From Delphinus delphis (Eukaryota; Chordata; Mammalia; Artiodactyla; Delphinidae): 64,000 nt of DNA. The notes beneath the pieces were generated by a model. That model was given only the letters and a program-made list of their open reading frames with translations, had not been told where the DNA came from and did not search any database. The stretch's first letter is position 1. The number at the start of each line of letters is the position of its first letter. The DNA lies in NCBI RefSeq assembly GCF_949987515.2, contig NC_082703.1:10254680-10318679 (forward strand), given 5' to 3'. This document shows positions 21,798 to 33,720 of the stretch, in pieces. Both the position numbers and the translations under genes were made by a program.

Positions 21798-23496
21798 TTT
21801 GCTTATCTTACTGTGTTTGGGGTCTCCTTTTTGCAGGCTGAAGGTTCGTAGTTCCTGTTGTTTTTAGTGTCTGTCCCCAGTGGCTAAGGTTGGTTCAGTG
21901 GGTTGTGTAGGCTTCCTGGTGGAGGGGACTAGTGCCTGTGTTCTGGTGGATGAGGCTGGATCTTGTCTTTCTGGTGGGCAGGTCCACGTCTGGTGGTGTG
22001 TTTTGGGGTGTCTGTAGACTTATTATGATTTTGGGCAGCCTCTCTGCTAATGGGTGGGGTTGTTTTCCTGTCTTGCTAGTTGTTTGGCATAGGATGTCCA
22101 GCACTGTAGCTTGCTGGTCATTGTGTGAAGCTGGGTGCTGGTGTTGAGATGGAGATCTCTGGGAGATTTTCGCCGTTTGATATTATGTGCAGTTGGGAGG
22201 CCTCTTGTGGACCAGTGTCCTGAAGTTGGCTCTCCCACCTCAGAGGCACAGCACTAACTCCTGGCTGCAGCACCAAGAGCCTTTCATGCACACGGCTCCT
22301 TAATTTGGGAAGATTCGTTTTCTATTCAGGTATTCCACAGATGCAGGTACATCAAGTTGATTGTGGAGCTTTAATCCGCTGCTTCTGAGGCAGCTGGGAG
22401 AGATTTCCCTTTCTCTTCATTGTTCTCACAGCTCCCAGGGGCTCAGCTTTGGATTTGGCCCCGCCTCTGCGTGTACGTCGCCTGAGGGCGTCTGTTCTTT
22501 GCTCAGACAGGACGGGGTTAAAGGAGCCGCTGATTCAGGAGCTCTGGCTCACTCAGGCCGGGGGGAGGGAGGGTCACGGAGTGGGGGGCGGGCCTGCGGC
22601 GGCAGAGGCCGGCGTGACGTTGCACCAGCCTGAGGCGCGCCGTGCGTTCTCCCGGGGGAGTTGTCCCTGGATCCCGGGACCCTGATAGTGACGGGCTGCA
22701 CAGGCTCCCCGGAAGGGGGTTGTGGAGGGTGACCTGTGTTCGCACACAGGCTTCTTGGTGGCGGCGGCAACAGCCTTAGCGTCTCATGCCCGTCTCTGGG
22801 GTCCGCGCTTTTAGCCGCGGCCCGCGCCCGTCTCTGGAGCTCCTTTAAGCGGCGCTGTTAACCCCCTCTCCTCGCGCACCAGGAAATAAAGAGGTAAGAA
22901 AAAGTCTGTTGCCTCTTCGGCAGCTCCAGACTTTTCCCCGGACTCCCTCCCGGCTAGCCGCGGTGCACTAACGCCCTGCAGGCTGTGTTCACGCAGCCAA
23001 CCCCAGTCCTCTCCCGGCGCTCGGACTGAAGCCGGAGCCTCAGCTCCCAGCCCCACCCGCCCCGGCGGGTGAGCAGACAAGCCGCTCGGGCTGGTGAGTG
23101 CCGGTCGGCCCTGATCCTCTGCGCTGGAATCTCTCCGCTTTGCCCTCCGCACCCCTGTTGCTGTGCTCTCCACCGCGGCTCCGAAGCTCCCCCACTCCGC
23201 CACCCGCAGTCTCCGCCTGCGAAGGGGCTTCCTAGTGTGTGGACACTTTTCCTCCTTCACAGCTGCCTCGCGCTGGTGCAGGACCCGTCCCTATCCTTTT
23301 GTCTCTGTTTATTTTTTTCTTTTGCCCTAACCAGGTACGTGGGGGGTTTCTTGCCTTTTGGGAGGTCTGAGGTCTTATGCCAGCGTTCAGTAGGTGCTCT
23401 GTAGGAGTTGTTCCACGTGTAGATGTATTTCTGTTGTATCTGTGGGGAGGAAGGTGATCTCCGTGTCTTACTCTTCCGCCATCTTCACGGAAGTCC
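21798..23496 (-). promoter_or_regulatory. L1 5' UTR and internal promoter region
   Basis: About 1.7 kb upstream of ORF1 in sense direction. The outer part (about 22440-23300) is strongly GC- and CpG-rich against an AT-rich background. The first bases contain AAGATGGCGG on the sense strand (ccgccatctt at 23476-23485 as written), the YY1-binding word that sets the start of L1 transcription in well-studied mammalian L1s. No tandem monomers of the mouse type are visible. CpG density suggests it would be a methylation target. Open frames in this region on either strand look like compositional by-products. Confidence 0.8.
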
Positions 23497-23508
23497 TACA
23501 GATTTTCT

Positions 23509-25335
23509 CTTAATGAGTTTGTTGTGGAAAAACCTAACGGTGCTCACCTATTCCTAACTGTTGCTGCAACCAGTATCTGTTTTTAAAAACCTGATGGGTT
23601 TTTGGCCAAATTGATTAAGGTCCCTGTGCAACACGTGAAGAGGGGTGGGAAACACATTTTTCATGTCATACTGCCCTGGATATTTGTGTACCTATACAAT
23701 TATACAAATACAAACCTACACACTCAAACACAAACACCAACAAAGACAAATGCAAGGAAATCCTCCATAAATAAAGAGTATAAGCAGATGACTCACAAAC
23801 ACTTACCCTACCATACATTATCTTATGATCTTGTGGTTACAACTATCAAAACCTTAACTCTTTATATTATAAAACTTTGCAAAGGAAGGAAAACTTCATG
23901 GATCCATCCAAACAAGGTTTTGAAAGTTGTTCAAAATGACTCAAAATAAATAGCGATGATTATAACTTGATTTCTCATAACACAAAGGATCTCCTTCTTC
24001 CTCCTTCAAAAAGATACAATTTGCTTTGCTTCTTTCCTTAAACAGTGATTATTTGCTTGATTTCTGTAACTTCCACAGGAGTTACAGAGAAAGGCAAAAA
24101 CAAGCACCAAAACAAGTGAATGAATTTTCAAAAAAGAATGCTTCTTATTAGATTTCATTGGCTGAACCTTGGAGAAATGTTCACTTTATACCCTGGACAA
24201 TTTATGTTCTAATGCAATAGCATCACTTATTACATTCTAATCCAACATGGCCTTACTTGATCACTCTAGATGGATTGAAGCTATTTCCCATGATCCAGAG
24301 GGTCCTTTTGTTTGCCTGGATCTCTCACTATTCTACTAGTATGGTGTAGAACATGGAACACTTAGCCCCAGTGAAATTGCAGGAATTTTGCTTCAACTCA
24401 ATGCTATTAAAATTAATACAGAGAAGATATCATGCTACAGGTTTTGTATGTGCTGAAAGGCAGAACGGCTACAGCCACTCTACTTGCAAATTGAAATCCT
24501 AGCTGTGAATTTCAACAAATTAGATGAGTTTAGCTAATTGTACAGTTCATTATTGATGAGTCACAAATTTTAGCATCTTTCTGGCATTTTCAGACTCAAG
24601 GGTATCTTTTTAACAGGTACCTGCTGGGGCTAGACTATATTTTCAGACTCTTTTGCCAAGCAGGTCATGACAAGTCCTAGGTGGCCTCCCATCTCATCAT
24701 GGGGCTTTTTGTCTAGCTACACTCTGAAAAGCAAAGTTACCGGCTGAGTCACTAATCCAATCTTCTTTCTAGGGTTGGGAAATATATCCCACACCACCGT
24801 TCCCAGCTTCATCACAAAATCATAGTCTGCTCTATGCACCTGATCAGTCTCATTTCTCTAATTCACTTAGGCTTTTGAGGATGAAGGAAGAGAGAATTCT
24901 GGGAGAGTTTCATACTCAGCCTCCCAGGGCTTATCATCTCAGGGAAACCAAGTAGGATAAAAGGTGAAATCAAGAATTCTCAGTCAGTGATTGAGCTGAT
25001 AAAGAAATCTGGGGCTCTTCGAGCTTTCTCACCCATAGAACTGGGGTTTGGCTACACTTTTAGTATAGGTTTTCAGTGGCAAATTAGGGAAATAACCCTG
25101 CATTCTGTGGGATTATCAGGTGGAGATTTGAAGTGGTGTGCATGGCAGAAGATGGGAGGAAAACGGCCCCACCACATACTCTGTTTCCCTACCTCTCCAA
25201 TGCCCAGCATCAAGATGGAACGAGGGCTATCCATTGCTGCCTATTAACAACATACTACCTCCTCTTCCATATACATCCCTCAAGAGATGTATTTCCCATT
25301 GTCAGCTGCCTGGGATGCTCATTTTACCCAGATTT
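23509..25335. other. single-copy non-coding stretch
   Basis: AT-rich sequence with no recognised gene or repeat. An A/C-rich low-complexity patch (acaaatacaaacctacacactcaaacacaaacacc) lies at about 23703-23740. Confidence 0.45.
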
Positions 25336-25530
25336 CTAATATGTGGTGGGACCTATTACTCAGTGTGATTTGCTTGGAGTGCCTAATATGTGGTGGGATT
25401 TATTACCAATATGTGGTGGGACCTATTACTAATATGGGTTTCTAATATGTGGTGGGACCTATTACTCAGTGTGATTTGTTTCTAATATGTGGTGGGACCT
25501 ATTACTCAGTGTGATTTGCTTGGAGTGCCT
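25336..25530. repeat. minisatellite, about five copies of a variable unit
   Basis: The core ctaatatgtggtgggaccta (followed by ttac) appears at about 25336, 25383 (with gattta instead of gaccta), 25407 (caatatg...), 25442 and 25481. The full unit adds tcagtgtgatttgcttggagtgc; copies 1 and 5 carry the full tail, copy 4 a shortened one, copies 2 and 3 lack it. Unit length therefore varies from about 24 to 47 bp. Confidence 0.9.
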
Positions 25531-25788
25531 CATACCAGATATGACCCTGTTTGACTTTGGATTTGGTGAGGAAAAAATGAGCCATCCAGCACACATTGCA
25601 GAAGATGACCTTGTTCTTTATGTTTGTAACTCACTAACACATGCCAGGCAGAAAAATGAATCCTCCACCAACCAAGTAACTGCTTTTCATTAACTGGGTC
25701 ACTCCTTAACTCTGGTGGGCTTAGCTAACTGGAGACTATAAATAATATATGCGCTCAGGTGGAAGCTCTGAGATCTAATTTAATAACA

Positions 25789-27840
25789 CTCAAGTATCTT
25801 TTTTTTTTAACATCTTTATTGGAGTATGATTGCTTTACAATGATATGTTAGTTTCTGCTTTGTAACAAAGTGAATCAGTTATACATATACATATGTTCCC
25901 ATATCTCTTCCCTCTTGCATCTCCCTCACTCCCACCCTCCCTATCCCACCCCTCTAGGTGGTCACAGACCACCTAGCTGATATCCCTGTGCTATGCAGCT
26001 GCTTCCCACTAGCTATCTATTTTACCTTTGGTAGTGTATATATATCCATGCCACTCTCTCACTTTGTCACAGCTTACCCTTCCCCCTCCCCATATCCTCA
26101 AGTCCATGCTCTAGTAAGTCTGTGTCTTTATTCACGTCTTACCCCTAGGTACTTCATGACCTTTTTCTTTTCCTTAGATTCCATATATATATGTGTTAGC
26201 ATATGGTATTTGTTTTTCTCTTTCTGACTTACTTCACTCTGTATGACAGACCCTAGGTCCATCCACCTTACTACAAATAACTCAGTTTCGTTTCTTTTTA
26301 TGGCTGAGTAATATTCCATTGTATATATGTGCCACATCTTCTTTATCCATTCATCTTTTGATGGACACTTAGGTTGCTTCCATGTCCTGGCTATTGTAAA
26401 TAGAGCTGCAATGAACATTTTGGTACATGACTCTTTTTGAATTATGGTTTTCTCAGGGTATATGCCCAGTAGTGGGATTGCTGGGTCGTATGGTAGTTCT
26501 ATTTTTAGTTTTTTAAGGAACCTCCATACTGTTCTCCATAGTGGCTGTATCAATTTACATTCCCACCAACAGTGCAAAAGGGTTCCCTTTTCTCCACACC
26601 CTCTCCAGCACTTATTGTTTCTAGATTTTTTTGATGATGGCCATTCTGACCAGTGTGAGATGATATCTCATTGTAGTTTTGATTTGCATTTCTCTAATGA
26701 TTAATGGTGTTGAGCATTCTTTCATGTGTTTGTTGGCAATCTGTATATCTTCTTTGGAGAAATGTCTATTTAGGTCTTCTGCCCATTTTTGGATTGGGTT
26801 GTTTGTTTTTTTGTTATTGAGCTGCATGAGCTGCTTGTAAATTTTAAAGATTAATCCTTTGTCAGTTGCTTCATTTGCAAATATTTTCTCCCATTATGTG
26901 GGTTGTCTTTTGGTCTTGTTTATGGTTTCCTTTGCTGTGCAAAAGCTTTTAAGTTTCATTAGGTCCCATTTGTTTATTTTTGTTTTTATTTCCATTTCTC
27001 TAGGAGGTGGGTCAAAAAGGATCTTGCTGTGATTTATGTCAAAGAACGTTCTGCCTATGTTTTCCTCTAAGAGTTTGATAGTGTCTGGCCTTACATTTAG
27101 GTCTTTAATCCATTTTGAGTTTATTTTGTGTATGGTGTTAGGGAGTGTTCTAATCTCATACTTCTACATGTAGCTGTCCAGTTTTCCCAGCACCACTTTT
27201 TGAAGAGGCTGTCTTTTTCCACTGTATATTCTTGCCTCCTTTATCAAAGATAAGATGACCATATGTGTGTGGGTTTATCTCTGGGCTTTGTATCCTGTTC
27301 CATTGATCTATATTTCTGTTTTTGTGCCAGTACCATACTGTCTTGATTACTGTAGCTTTGTAGTATAGTGTGAAGTCAGGGAGCCTGATTCCTCCAGCTC
27401 CATTTTTCGTTCTCAAGATTGCTTTGGCTATTTGGGGTCTTTTGTGTTCCCATACAAATTGTGAAATTTTTTATTCTAGGTCTGTGAAAAATGCCAGTGG
27501 TTGTTTGATAGGGATTGCATTGACTCTATAGATTGCTTTGGGTAGTAGAGTCATTTTCACAATGTTGATTCTTCAGTCCAAGAACATGGTATATCTCTCT
27601 ATCTATTTGTATCGTCTTTAATTTCTTTCATCAGTGTCTTATAATTTTCTGCATACAGGTCTTTTGTCTCCTTAGGTAGGTTTATTCCTAGATATTTTAT
27701 TCTTTTTGTTGCAGTGGTAAATGGGAGCGTTTTCTTAATTTCTCTTTCAGATTTTTCATCATTAGTGTATAGGAATGCAAGAGATTTCTGTGCATTAATT
27801 TTGTATCCTGCTACTTTACAAAATTCTCAAGTATCTTTTT
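25789..27840 (-). mobile_element. 5'-truncated L1, minus strand, with perfect target-site duplication
   Basis: The L1 3' end (T run then aacatctttattggagtatg) starts just after ctcaagtatcttttt at 25789-25803. The copy of the duplication is at 27826-27840, directly after the truncation point within ORF2 (ctactttacaaaattc). The body is about 2.0 kb: 3' UTR and the C-terminal part of ORF2. The 3' UTR is a good unedited comparison for the hypermutated copy at 16482. Confidence 0.93.
26128..27580 (-). pseudogene. L1 ORF2 C-terminal fragment
   Basis: Broken into several open pieces: [20 protein letters not shown] (27416-27156), the [20 protein letters not shown] piece (26827-26621) and the C-terminal [20 protein letters not shown] to the end (26577-26128). 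Stops and frameshifts separate them. No endonuclease or RT catalytic motif remains. Confidence 0.85.
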
Positions 27841-28460
27841 GAATGAGTGGAAACTGAATAGTTCAGGGGTTATTCTAACTTCAAGAATGCATTCCTTTTT
27901 GAATTTGGCAAGGAGTACTTTCTCAGGCATGATGTCTGAAATTTTAATGACTCACCGATTATAATGGACTTAACCACACATCAGCAAGGCTGCCAGTTTT
28001 GCAGCACAACACGCAGCATGCAGCATAATGTGTTGGCCTGTGAATCAGCCCTGTCTCCTCTGTGGTGGCCTTCCTAGACCTGGGATGCAAAATACCTAAC
28101 TCAGTTTTAATTCCATGCGCTGACTCATTCTAACATATTTATTGTCCCATACAGAACCTAGAGAACACAGTATCCCACCCAGAGGCCAGGTGGGGCTAAT
28201 TCCCATGTTAGATGCTCCATGGGCTGAATTTTTATCTGCAAACTGCTGTGGATGCTCTAGCTTCTTTTAGAGAGCCTGGGATGGAAGGGGTTCACCACAA
28301 TTTTTTCAAAGGTTTCCCAGACTGTGTTACAGGCTCCCCAAAAGATGGATATTAATAATATACCAATTGGTTCCCCATAGTTTGAAAAATCATGAAATAT
28401 GTGACCTAAGCCCCAGCCATGTTTGAGCCCTGTACCAAATGTAAAAACCTTCTCTCAAGT
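27841..28460. other. single-copy stretch
   Basis: No gene or repeat recognised. It ends in a short (TA)n run at the start of the next L1 fragment. Confidence 0.4.
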
Positions 28461-28461
28461 T

Positions 28462-28985
28462 GTGCTGTGTGTATATATATATAATGGAATGTTACTCAGC
28501 CATAAAAAAGAGTGAAATAATGCCATTTGCAGCAACATGGATGGACCCAGAGATTATCATACTAAGTGAAATAAGTCAGATAGAGAAAGACAAATATTAT
28601 GTGATATTACTTATATGTGGAATCTAAAAAAATGTTACAGATGAACTTATTTACAAAACAGAAATAGACTCACAGACATAGAAAACAAACTCACGGTTAC
28701 CAAAGGGGAAAGGAGGGGAGGGATATATTAGAAGTCTGGGATCAACAGATAAACACTACTATATATAAAATAGATAAACAACAAGGACCAACTGTATAGC
28801 ACACAGAACTATATTCAATATCTTGTAATAACCTATAATGGAAAAGAATCTGAAAAAGAATATATATATATGCATACACACATATTTATGTAAAGTTGAA
28901 TTACTTTGCTGTACACCTGAAATTAACACAACATTGTAGATCAACTATACTTCAATTTAAAAAAAGGAAACCAACACAAAAAAAT
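28462..28985 (+). repeat. L1 3'-end fragment, plus strand
   Basis: Typical plus-strand order: ataatggaatgttactcagccataaaaaa, gcaacatggatggacccagagatt, agtcagatagagaaagacaaatat, the 3' UTR with acaaggaccaactgtatagcacacag, and aacacaacattgtagatcaactatacttcaattt followed by an A-rich tail. Short (TA)n tracts are at 28467-28480 and 28860-28871. No clear target-site duplication was found. Confidence 0.85.
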
Positions 28986-30880
28986 TAAAAATTTTGGAAA
29001 CTTGAAACACACACAAAAAAGTTTTCTTTCTCAGTGACTGTCTTTTTCTGCATGTAGGGTGCCTGCACTGACTGTACTAAAACTTGAGCCACATCTACCA
29101 TTCTGTGGATACTTTTTCTTCTCAGAAGCAGGCATGCCCCATGGAAGGTAAGTGACCAATTCATCTTATGCTCCATCCTGTATTCTTAAAAATCCCATTG
29201 GTTGGGATAACTTGATACTCTACTCTGTGTTTGGACTTTCTTTTTTTTTTTTTAACTTATATTAGACATGAAAGTTGGGGTGTCCCCTAGACTTCCATTT
29301 AAAGAAAATTCAATATGCAAAAGTTCAATGGGTTAGTTTGGGAGTTGTTAAATCATTGTTAAAAAGGGTTTCTTTACTTTTCAAGAAAGTCTCTAATAAG
29401 ATTATTTTATGTATCCAGCAACTTTGGTTTAATTTTTTTAAATTCCACTTTAAAAATTCATTTTCTATAAAGTGTTTAAGAACGTCTATTATTTATGTTG
29501 TGATCTAACCAGAATGACATTTCTTTGAACTCAGTGGCTCAATCAAGCAATAGTACAACCAGAATAAAGCAGAAGTAAAGTATTTCCTCATTTCTGAATT
29601 CTGTGCTCTTAGGTTAAGTGTGATTTTCCCAGTATCAGGGAAGAGCATTGATAAACATTAAGAAATTTATGGATTAGCAGGCAATGCAACAGAGGCCAAT
29701 GGAATGGTGACCAAATGAAGCAAAAAGAGACAAATCTCTTTTTAAGTGTCATTGATAAGTCTACTCTGGAATCCTAAAACAAGTCTGGGTATACTGATGC
29801 CGGAACAATATAGATTAACTCAAGGGAGTTAAAAAAACAGGAACATATATGATTAGAAAGTGGGAGAGTGATTTATGGGCAAAGACCCACAGAACTAAAT
29901 ACTGTCCATATAGGTTACTCAAGCAGGAGGCCAGGTGTGGACGTGACAGCTCAGTAATTGAAGAATGCAGGAGGGAGAAGAATCTTTGAAGGGGGTAGAA
30001 AAAAGGTTAAGTAGGGGCAATGGATGGAATAAAATGCTCTTGTTTATGTATTTAAAAGACCCTCAGAGACAACCTTCTGAATTCCAAATTAGCTGAGTCA
30101 CCACAGTGGTCCCTCAAACTTGAAAAGATCAAAATACCTAACCATAATCCCTTGAAATGATTGTGTTTGCTGCTCAGAGAGGAAAAAATGTAGAGAAGAA
30201 AAATTCTGGTTAGACGTCGGGAAAATCTTTCCACTTCCAGATGGCAAGAAATATTAGATCATGAAGGTGGTCCCTGAGGAAATTGACAGGCAGCACTGTG
30301 AAGCTCTTAAAAATTGGACTCCCCAAAGCAATAAAAAATCCACCAGACTGTATTAACACAGAGGTGAAACAGACACAATAATATCCATCACCTCTCCCCT
30401 CCTCAAAACCTCTGGTCTCTGTTACTGTTAGTGCCACCAACTTTTCCCCAGACACCAGGTGCTTTTATGTTCTACCCTCAGGTTAGCCAGCTGCCAACTC
30501 CAGTTTGCATACTGCATTTTTTGTTCAGTTTCCTCCTTTCCATCTTTACCTTTTTTCAGGTCGTCCATTCCGTCTCACAGAGACAGTTCATAGGAATCCT
30601 GAATTCTGCCTTTGTCCCCAGTATCTCACCTTCCTACCCATTTTTCATATCACTATAAGATTTATTCTCCTAAAGTACAACTTTGATTATGTCACCCTCT
30701 TGTTCAAAAAACACTTTTCTTAAAAGAAGCATTCTAGCTTATGAATCATGAAGGTATAATAGAGTATTAGCACTTTGCAATCCTTAATGAAGTAATGTCT
30801 CTAGGCATTGATCATCAACCTACAATCATTAGATGGAGAACTGAAAGGGAGCTTAATAATGAAAGTTTCAGGCTGAACAT
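28986..30880. other. single-copy stretch
   Basis: No recognised gene or repeat family. Short open frames on both strands lack recognisable domains. Confidence 0.4.
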
Positions 30881-30889
30881 TGGAACGCA

Positions 30890-31620
30890 TTGACCAATTT
30901 TAACATCAGTAAAAAGAGAGACAAACAGTACATACTGACAGAAGTATACAATTTCACTTATGAAGAATTCTTGCCAATAAATCAAAACTGAATCTAATCA
31001 AATATCTAGATATAACTAATAGTTTACAGAAAATATAGGGACAGAGAACTATGTTAAACTAAACCCTGGTGGTGCAATCAGTAAAATCCGGAATATGGAA
31101 AAATTTAAGCAGTCGAGGACCCAGTTTCTTCAACAAATAACAGGCAAGTGAAAAGAATAAGAAATAGAAGATGAATTCATAGATTCAATGAGACTTCCGA
31201 GATGTATCAACCAAATACAATGTGTGAATCCAGCATAAATTCTGATGCAAAAAAACTATCGATAGAATATACTTTCGGGCCAGTTAGTGATATTTAAAGC
31301 CCGCCTGGATACTTGGTGACATGAAGGGATTCTCGTAAATTACAGGGGGCAGAGGCGGGATTCAGTGACATTATTATAGCTTTCTGGGAAAGAATTCTTA
31401 CTTTTCACAGATACACACTGAGGTATGACATATTAAGAAAAATGAAATATATACAAATTTGCTTCAAAATAATCAAGGGAAAAGGGAAGTGGATGTGGAG
31501 TTAGATGAAAGAAAATTGGCATGAGCAACAATTATTAAAGCTCAGTGATGGGTGCATGGATTTCATGACACTATCTTTTCTAAATTACATATGTTCGAAA
31601 TATTCCACAATAAAAGGCTT
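30890..31620 (+). repeat. probable ancient LINE-type 3' region
   Basis: Features such as aattcttacttttcacagatacacactgaggtatgacat, gggtgcatggatttcatgacactatcttttct and aaatattccacaataaaaggctt resemble 3' ends of old mammalian L1 subfamilies. Ends and orientation are from general resemblance only. Confidence 0.45.
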
Positions 31621-31849
31621 TTTAAAAAGTCTATTGACAAAGAAATTTAGCACACGGATTTTGTCATACCAAGATAACCACTGCACAGAGCCCAATAAAA
31701 TGCATTGCTTGAGAAGTGGGCTGTTGAAGTGCAGGAACTGGATTTTTTTTTTTTTTATTCTCCTTCCAGGTGGCAATAGATTTTTAAATTTGCTGACTTT
31801 CTATTAATTTGGGTGTTTTTTCTCTATCACACAACTTATAAGTTATTCA

Positions 31850-33720
31850 CTGTTTGGTGGCAGCAATGACTGAGAATTTGGTTTTATGGTCTGACCATTT
31901 GGTGACGTCTGTTGAAAGGATGACATAGATTTTGTCACTGTTAGATGAGAAACAACAGAGAGTTCGATCTGTTAGTTGTTTTTTTGTTTATCTATCTGTG
32001 AGCTCAAATCAATGAAGAATTTTAGGTCCACTGAGGAAAAGAACAACTCTGAGATCTGGACAGTGATTTTTGTGTTTCCGTGTTTACTTTGACCTATGGC
32101 TAAAATGATAAGCTCTCTGTATGTGTGTATGTCTGTAGTTCAGGAAGATCCTTAATGCTTATTGTTGATTATGAAACGTTTTCCTACCTCCAAAGGGTTT
32201 AATAAATGATTATAATGTATCGTAAGTTAAAGGAGTTCCATTTGTATTGATTCATAGAGATAGTATTTCTAAAATACACAGAAAATGAGGAAACTGAACT
32301 TGTAAAATTTTGAATGTGCTGGACCTTTAAGAAAAAAAAGATTCTTACGGAAACCACCAGCTCAACAATCTTTTTATGTAAGAATACAAGTTCACACAAT
32401 TAAGATGAATCCTTGGTTTAATAATTCGGGTTTAAGAAAGAAAAAGAAATCAGCTGTGTTTCTTTTCCCAAGTTTTATCAACATGGAATACAGGAGTACA
32501 CTGTTATTATAAAATTAGTTTATTTTCTCATGAAGAAACTAATTAATCTGAACTTTCTAAATATTTTACATTGGATTATTTATCAAAAAATGTTACTCCT
32601 GCATAATACTTAAGACTGTGAAAATGCTAATTTGTTTTTTGTTTTGTTTTTATTGAAGTATAGTTGATTTACAATGTTGTGTTAGTTTCTGGTGTACAAC
32701 AAAATGATTCAGATTCTTTTTCATTATAGTTTATTATCAGATATTGAATATAGTTCCCTGTGAAAATGTTAATTTGTGTTTAATTACTTTGAGTCTTCAT
32801 TCTGGAAAACTTTTAATATCATCAGTAATCATATTTTATAGTGTATCAGCTTGAACATAATTTCCAAGACCCTTAGGTAACTTAAAACTTTAGACTTTAT
32901 ATGAAATTGAGTTAATAATGAATAGTCATTGGACACCCATATAATTTTTAAGTAAACTACATTTTAAAACATAGATGATTAAGCATAATTTCAAATGCAT
33001 ATACCTTTACTTCTACACTTACAATGCTGTGGAATATCTGTATCTTCGTGTCACATTAACAAACGTGGCTAGTTTTTCCATTGTAAGGATGTGTCTGTAG
33101 AAAGGTATGTTGTGTGTTTTCACGAGCTTTGCTAGTCTGCTAAAATGCTTGTATAGAGCAGATAGTTCTCAATTATCTGCCTCCTAGTTTTCTCTGTGAG
33201 ATAGAAGTTAGTTACTTTGATGAGGTCATCATTGCTCTGAGTTTTGAGGCTGTACTGAAAACAGTGGTGGCAGAGAGGGATGGATATGTAGGCAGAGTAA
33301 TGGGATGTGTTTTTGTTTACCAGTATTAAAAGAGTTTCATCTTAAAACGTCTGGTTGTTCTAGAATGCAGAACCTGAGGAGGATAGTGAAAGACAAACCC
33401 TGCATGGATACAGAAAGGTGTAGAAGGTTTGCAGAAAGGAAACATACCTTTATTTCCCTTAGTTTATAATATTGTGCTTCAGTCTGAAAAGAAGCAATAA
33501 AATGTGCTAAAATTTTTATCAAAGCTGGCTCAGTTTTAATGGGTTTATCCATAAGAAAAATTTTCTGTGTATTCTTTGCTGCCAAATGTTATGTTTATGA
33601 AAAACTAGGACCTGATTTTCTGCCTGTTACAATGATAAATTAGTTTTAGAGCTCTTAACAACAGGTTATTCTTTACTTTCTGTGTGATCTGACCAGACGG
33701 CACAGATTCCATAGCTTATC
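31850..33720 (+). repeat. first copy of a ~1.7 kb duplicated segment (possible ERV-like internal sequence)
   Basis: Collinear with 36225-38335, with clear but diverged matches: tatggtctgaccatttggtga (31885 vs 36460), ttaggtaacttaaaactttagac (32874 vs 37671), atctgcctcctagttttctc (33173 vs 37967) and tttctgtgtgatctgacc-type end (33679 vs 38320). It contains a short younger L1 fragment (32636-32757). No open frame survives. The second copy is preceded by LTR-like sequence, which suggests both derive from an old LTR element, but no gag or pol motif can be recognised. Confidence 0.6.
32636..32757 (-). repeat. short L1 3'-end insertion with target-site duplication
   Basis: T-rich start, then ttgaagtatagttgatttacaatgttgtgttagtttctggtgtacaac, ending at atatagttccctg. 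The flanks ctgtgaaaatgctaatttgt (32616-32635) and the matching copy with one mismatch (32758-32777) form the duplication. Confidence 0.85.

Larger units (their letters stand above)
16426..23508 (-). mobile_element. full-length L1 retrotransposon, minus strand, with perfect target-site duplication
   Basis: A complete 7.06 kb element between copies of tacagattttct (16426-16437 and 23497-23508). In sense order it holds a GC-rich 5' UTR (23496 to ~21800), an uninterrupted ORF1 (21797-20904), a 58-bp spacer, a disrupted ORF2 (20845-16824), a 3' UTR with polyadenylation signal (tttatt in acatctttattgg, 16464-16476 as written) and an A-rich tail (16438-16460 region). The 5' start reads GGACTTCCGTGAAGATGGCG, matching a typical L1 start with a YY1 site. 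A CHR-2 SINE later inserted into ORF2. Frameshifts show the copy is now inactive, but close similarity to other copies here and the clean duplication indicate a fairly young insertion. The 3' 595 bp is heavily A-to-G altered on the sense strand. Confidence 0.95.

Noticed and set aside
21130..21867. 245-codon plus-strand open frame
   Set aside because: It lies antisense to the intact L1 ORF1 and is rich in Phe/Ser/Leu, as expected from the reverse complement of a Lys/Glu-rich coding sequence.
22361..23404. Several 70-150 codon open frames on both strands in the GC-rich block
   Set aside because: High GC content lowers stop frequency. The block is the L1 5' UTR by position and by its AAGATGGCGG start.
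25336..25530. CRISPR-like repeat array
   Set aside because: Units are nearly adjacent with variable tails and no unique spacers, and the genome is mammalian; it is a minisatellite.
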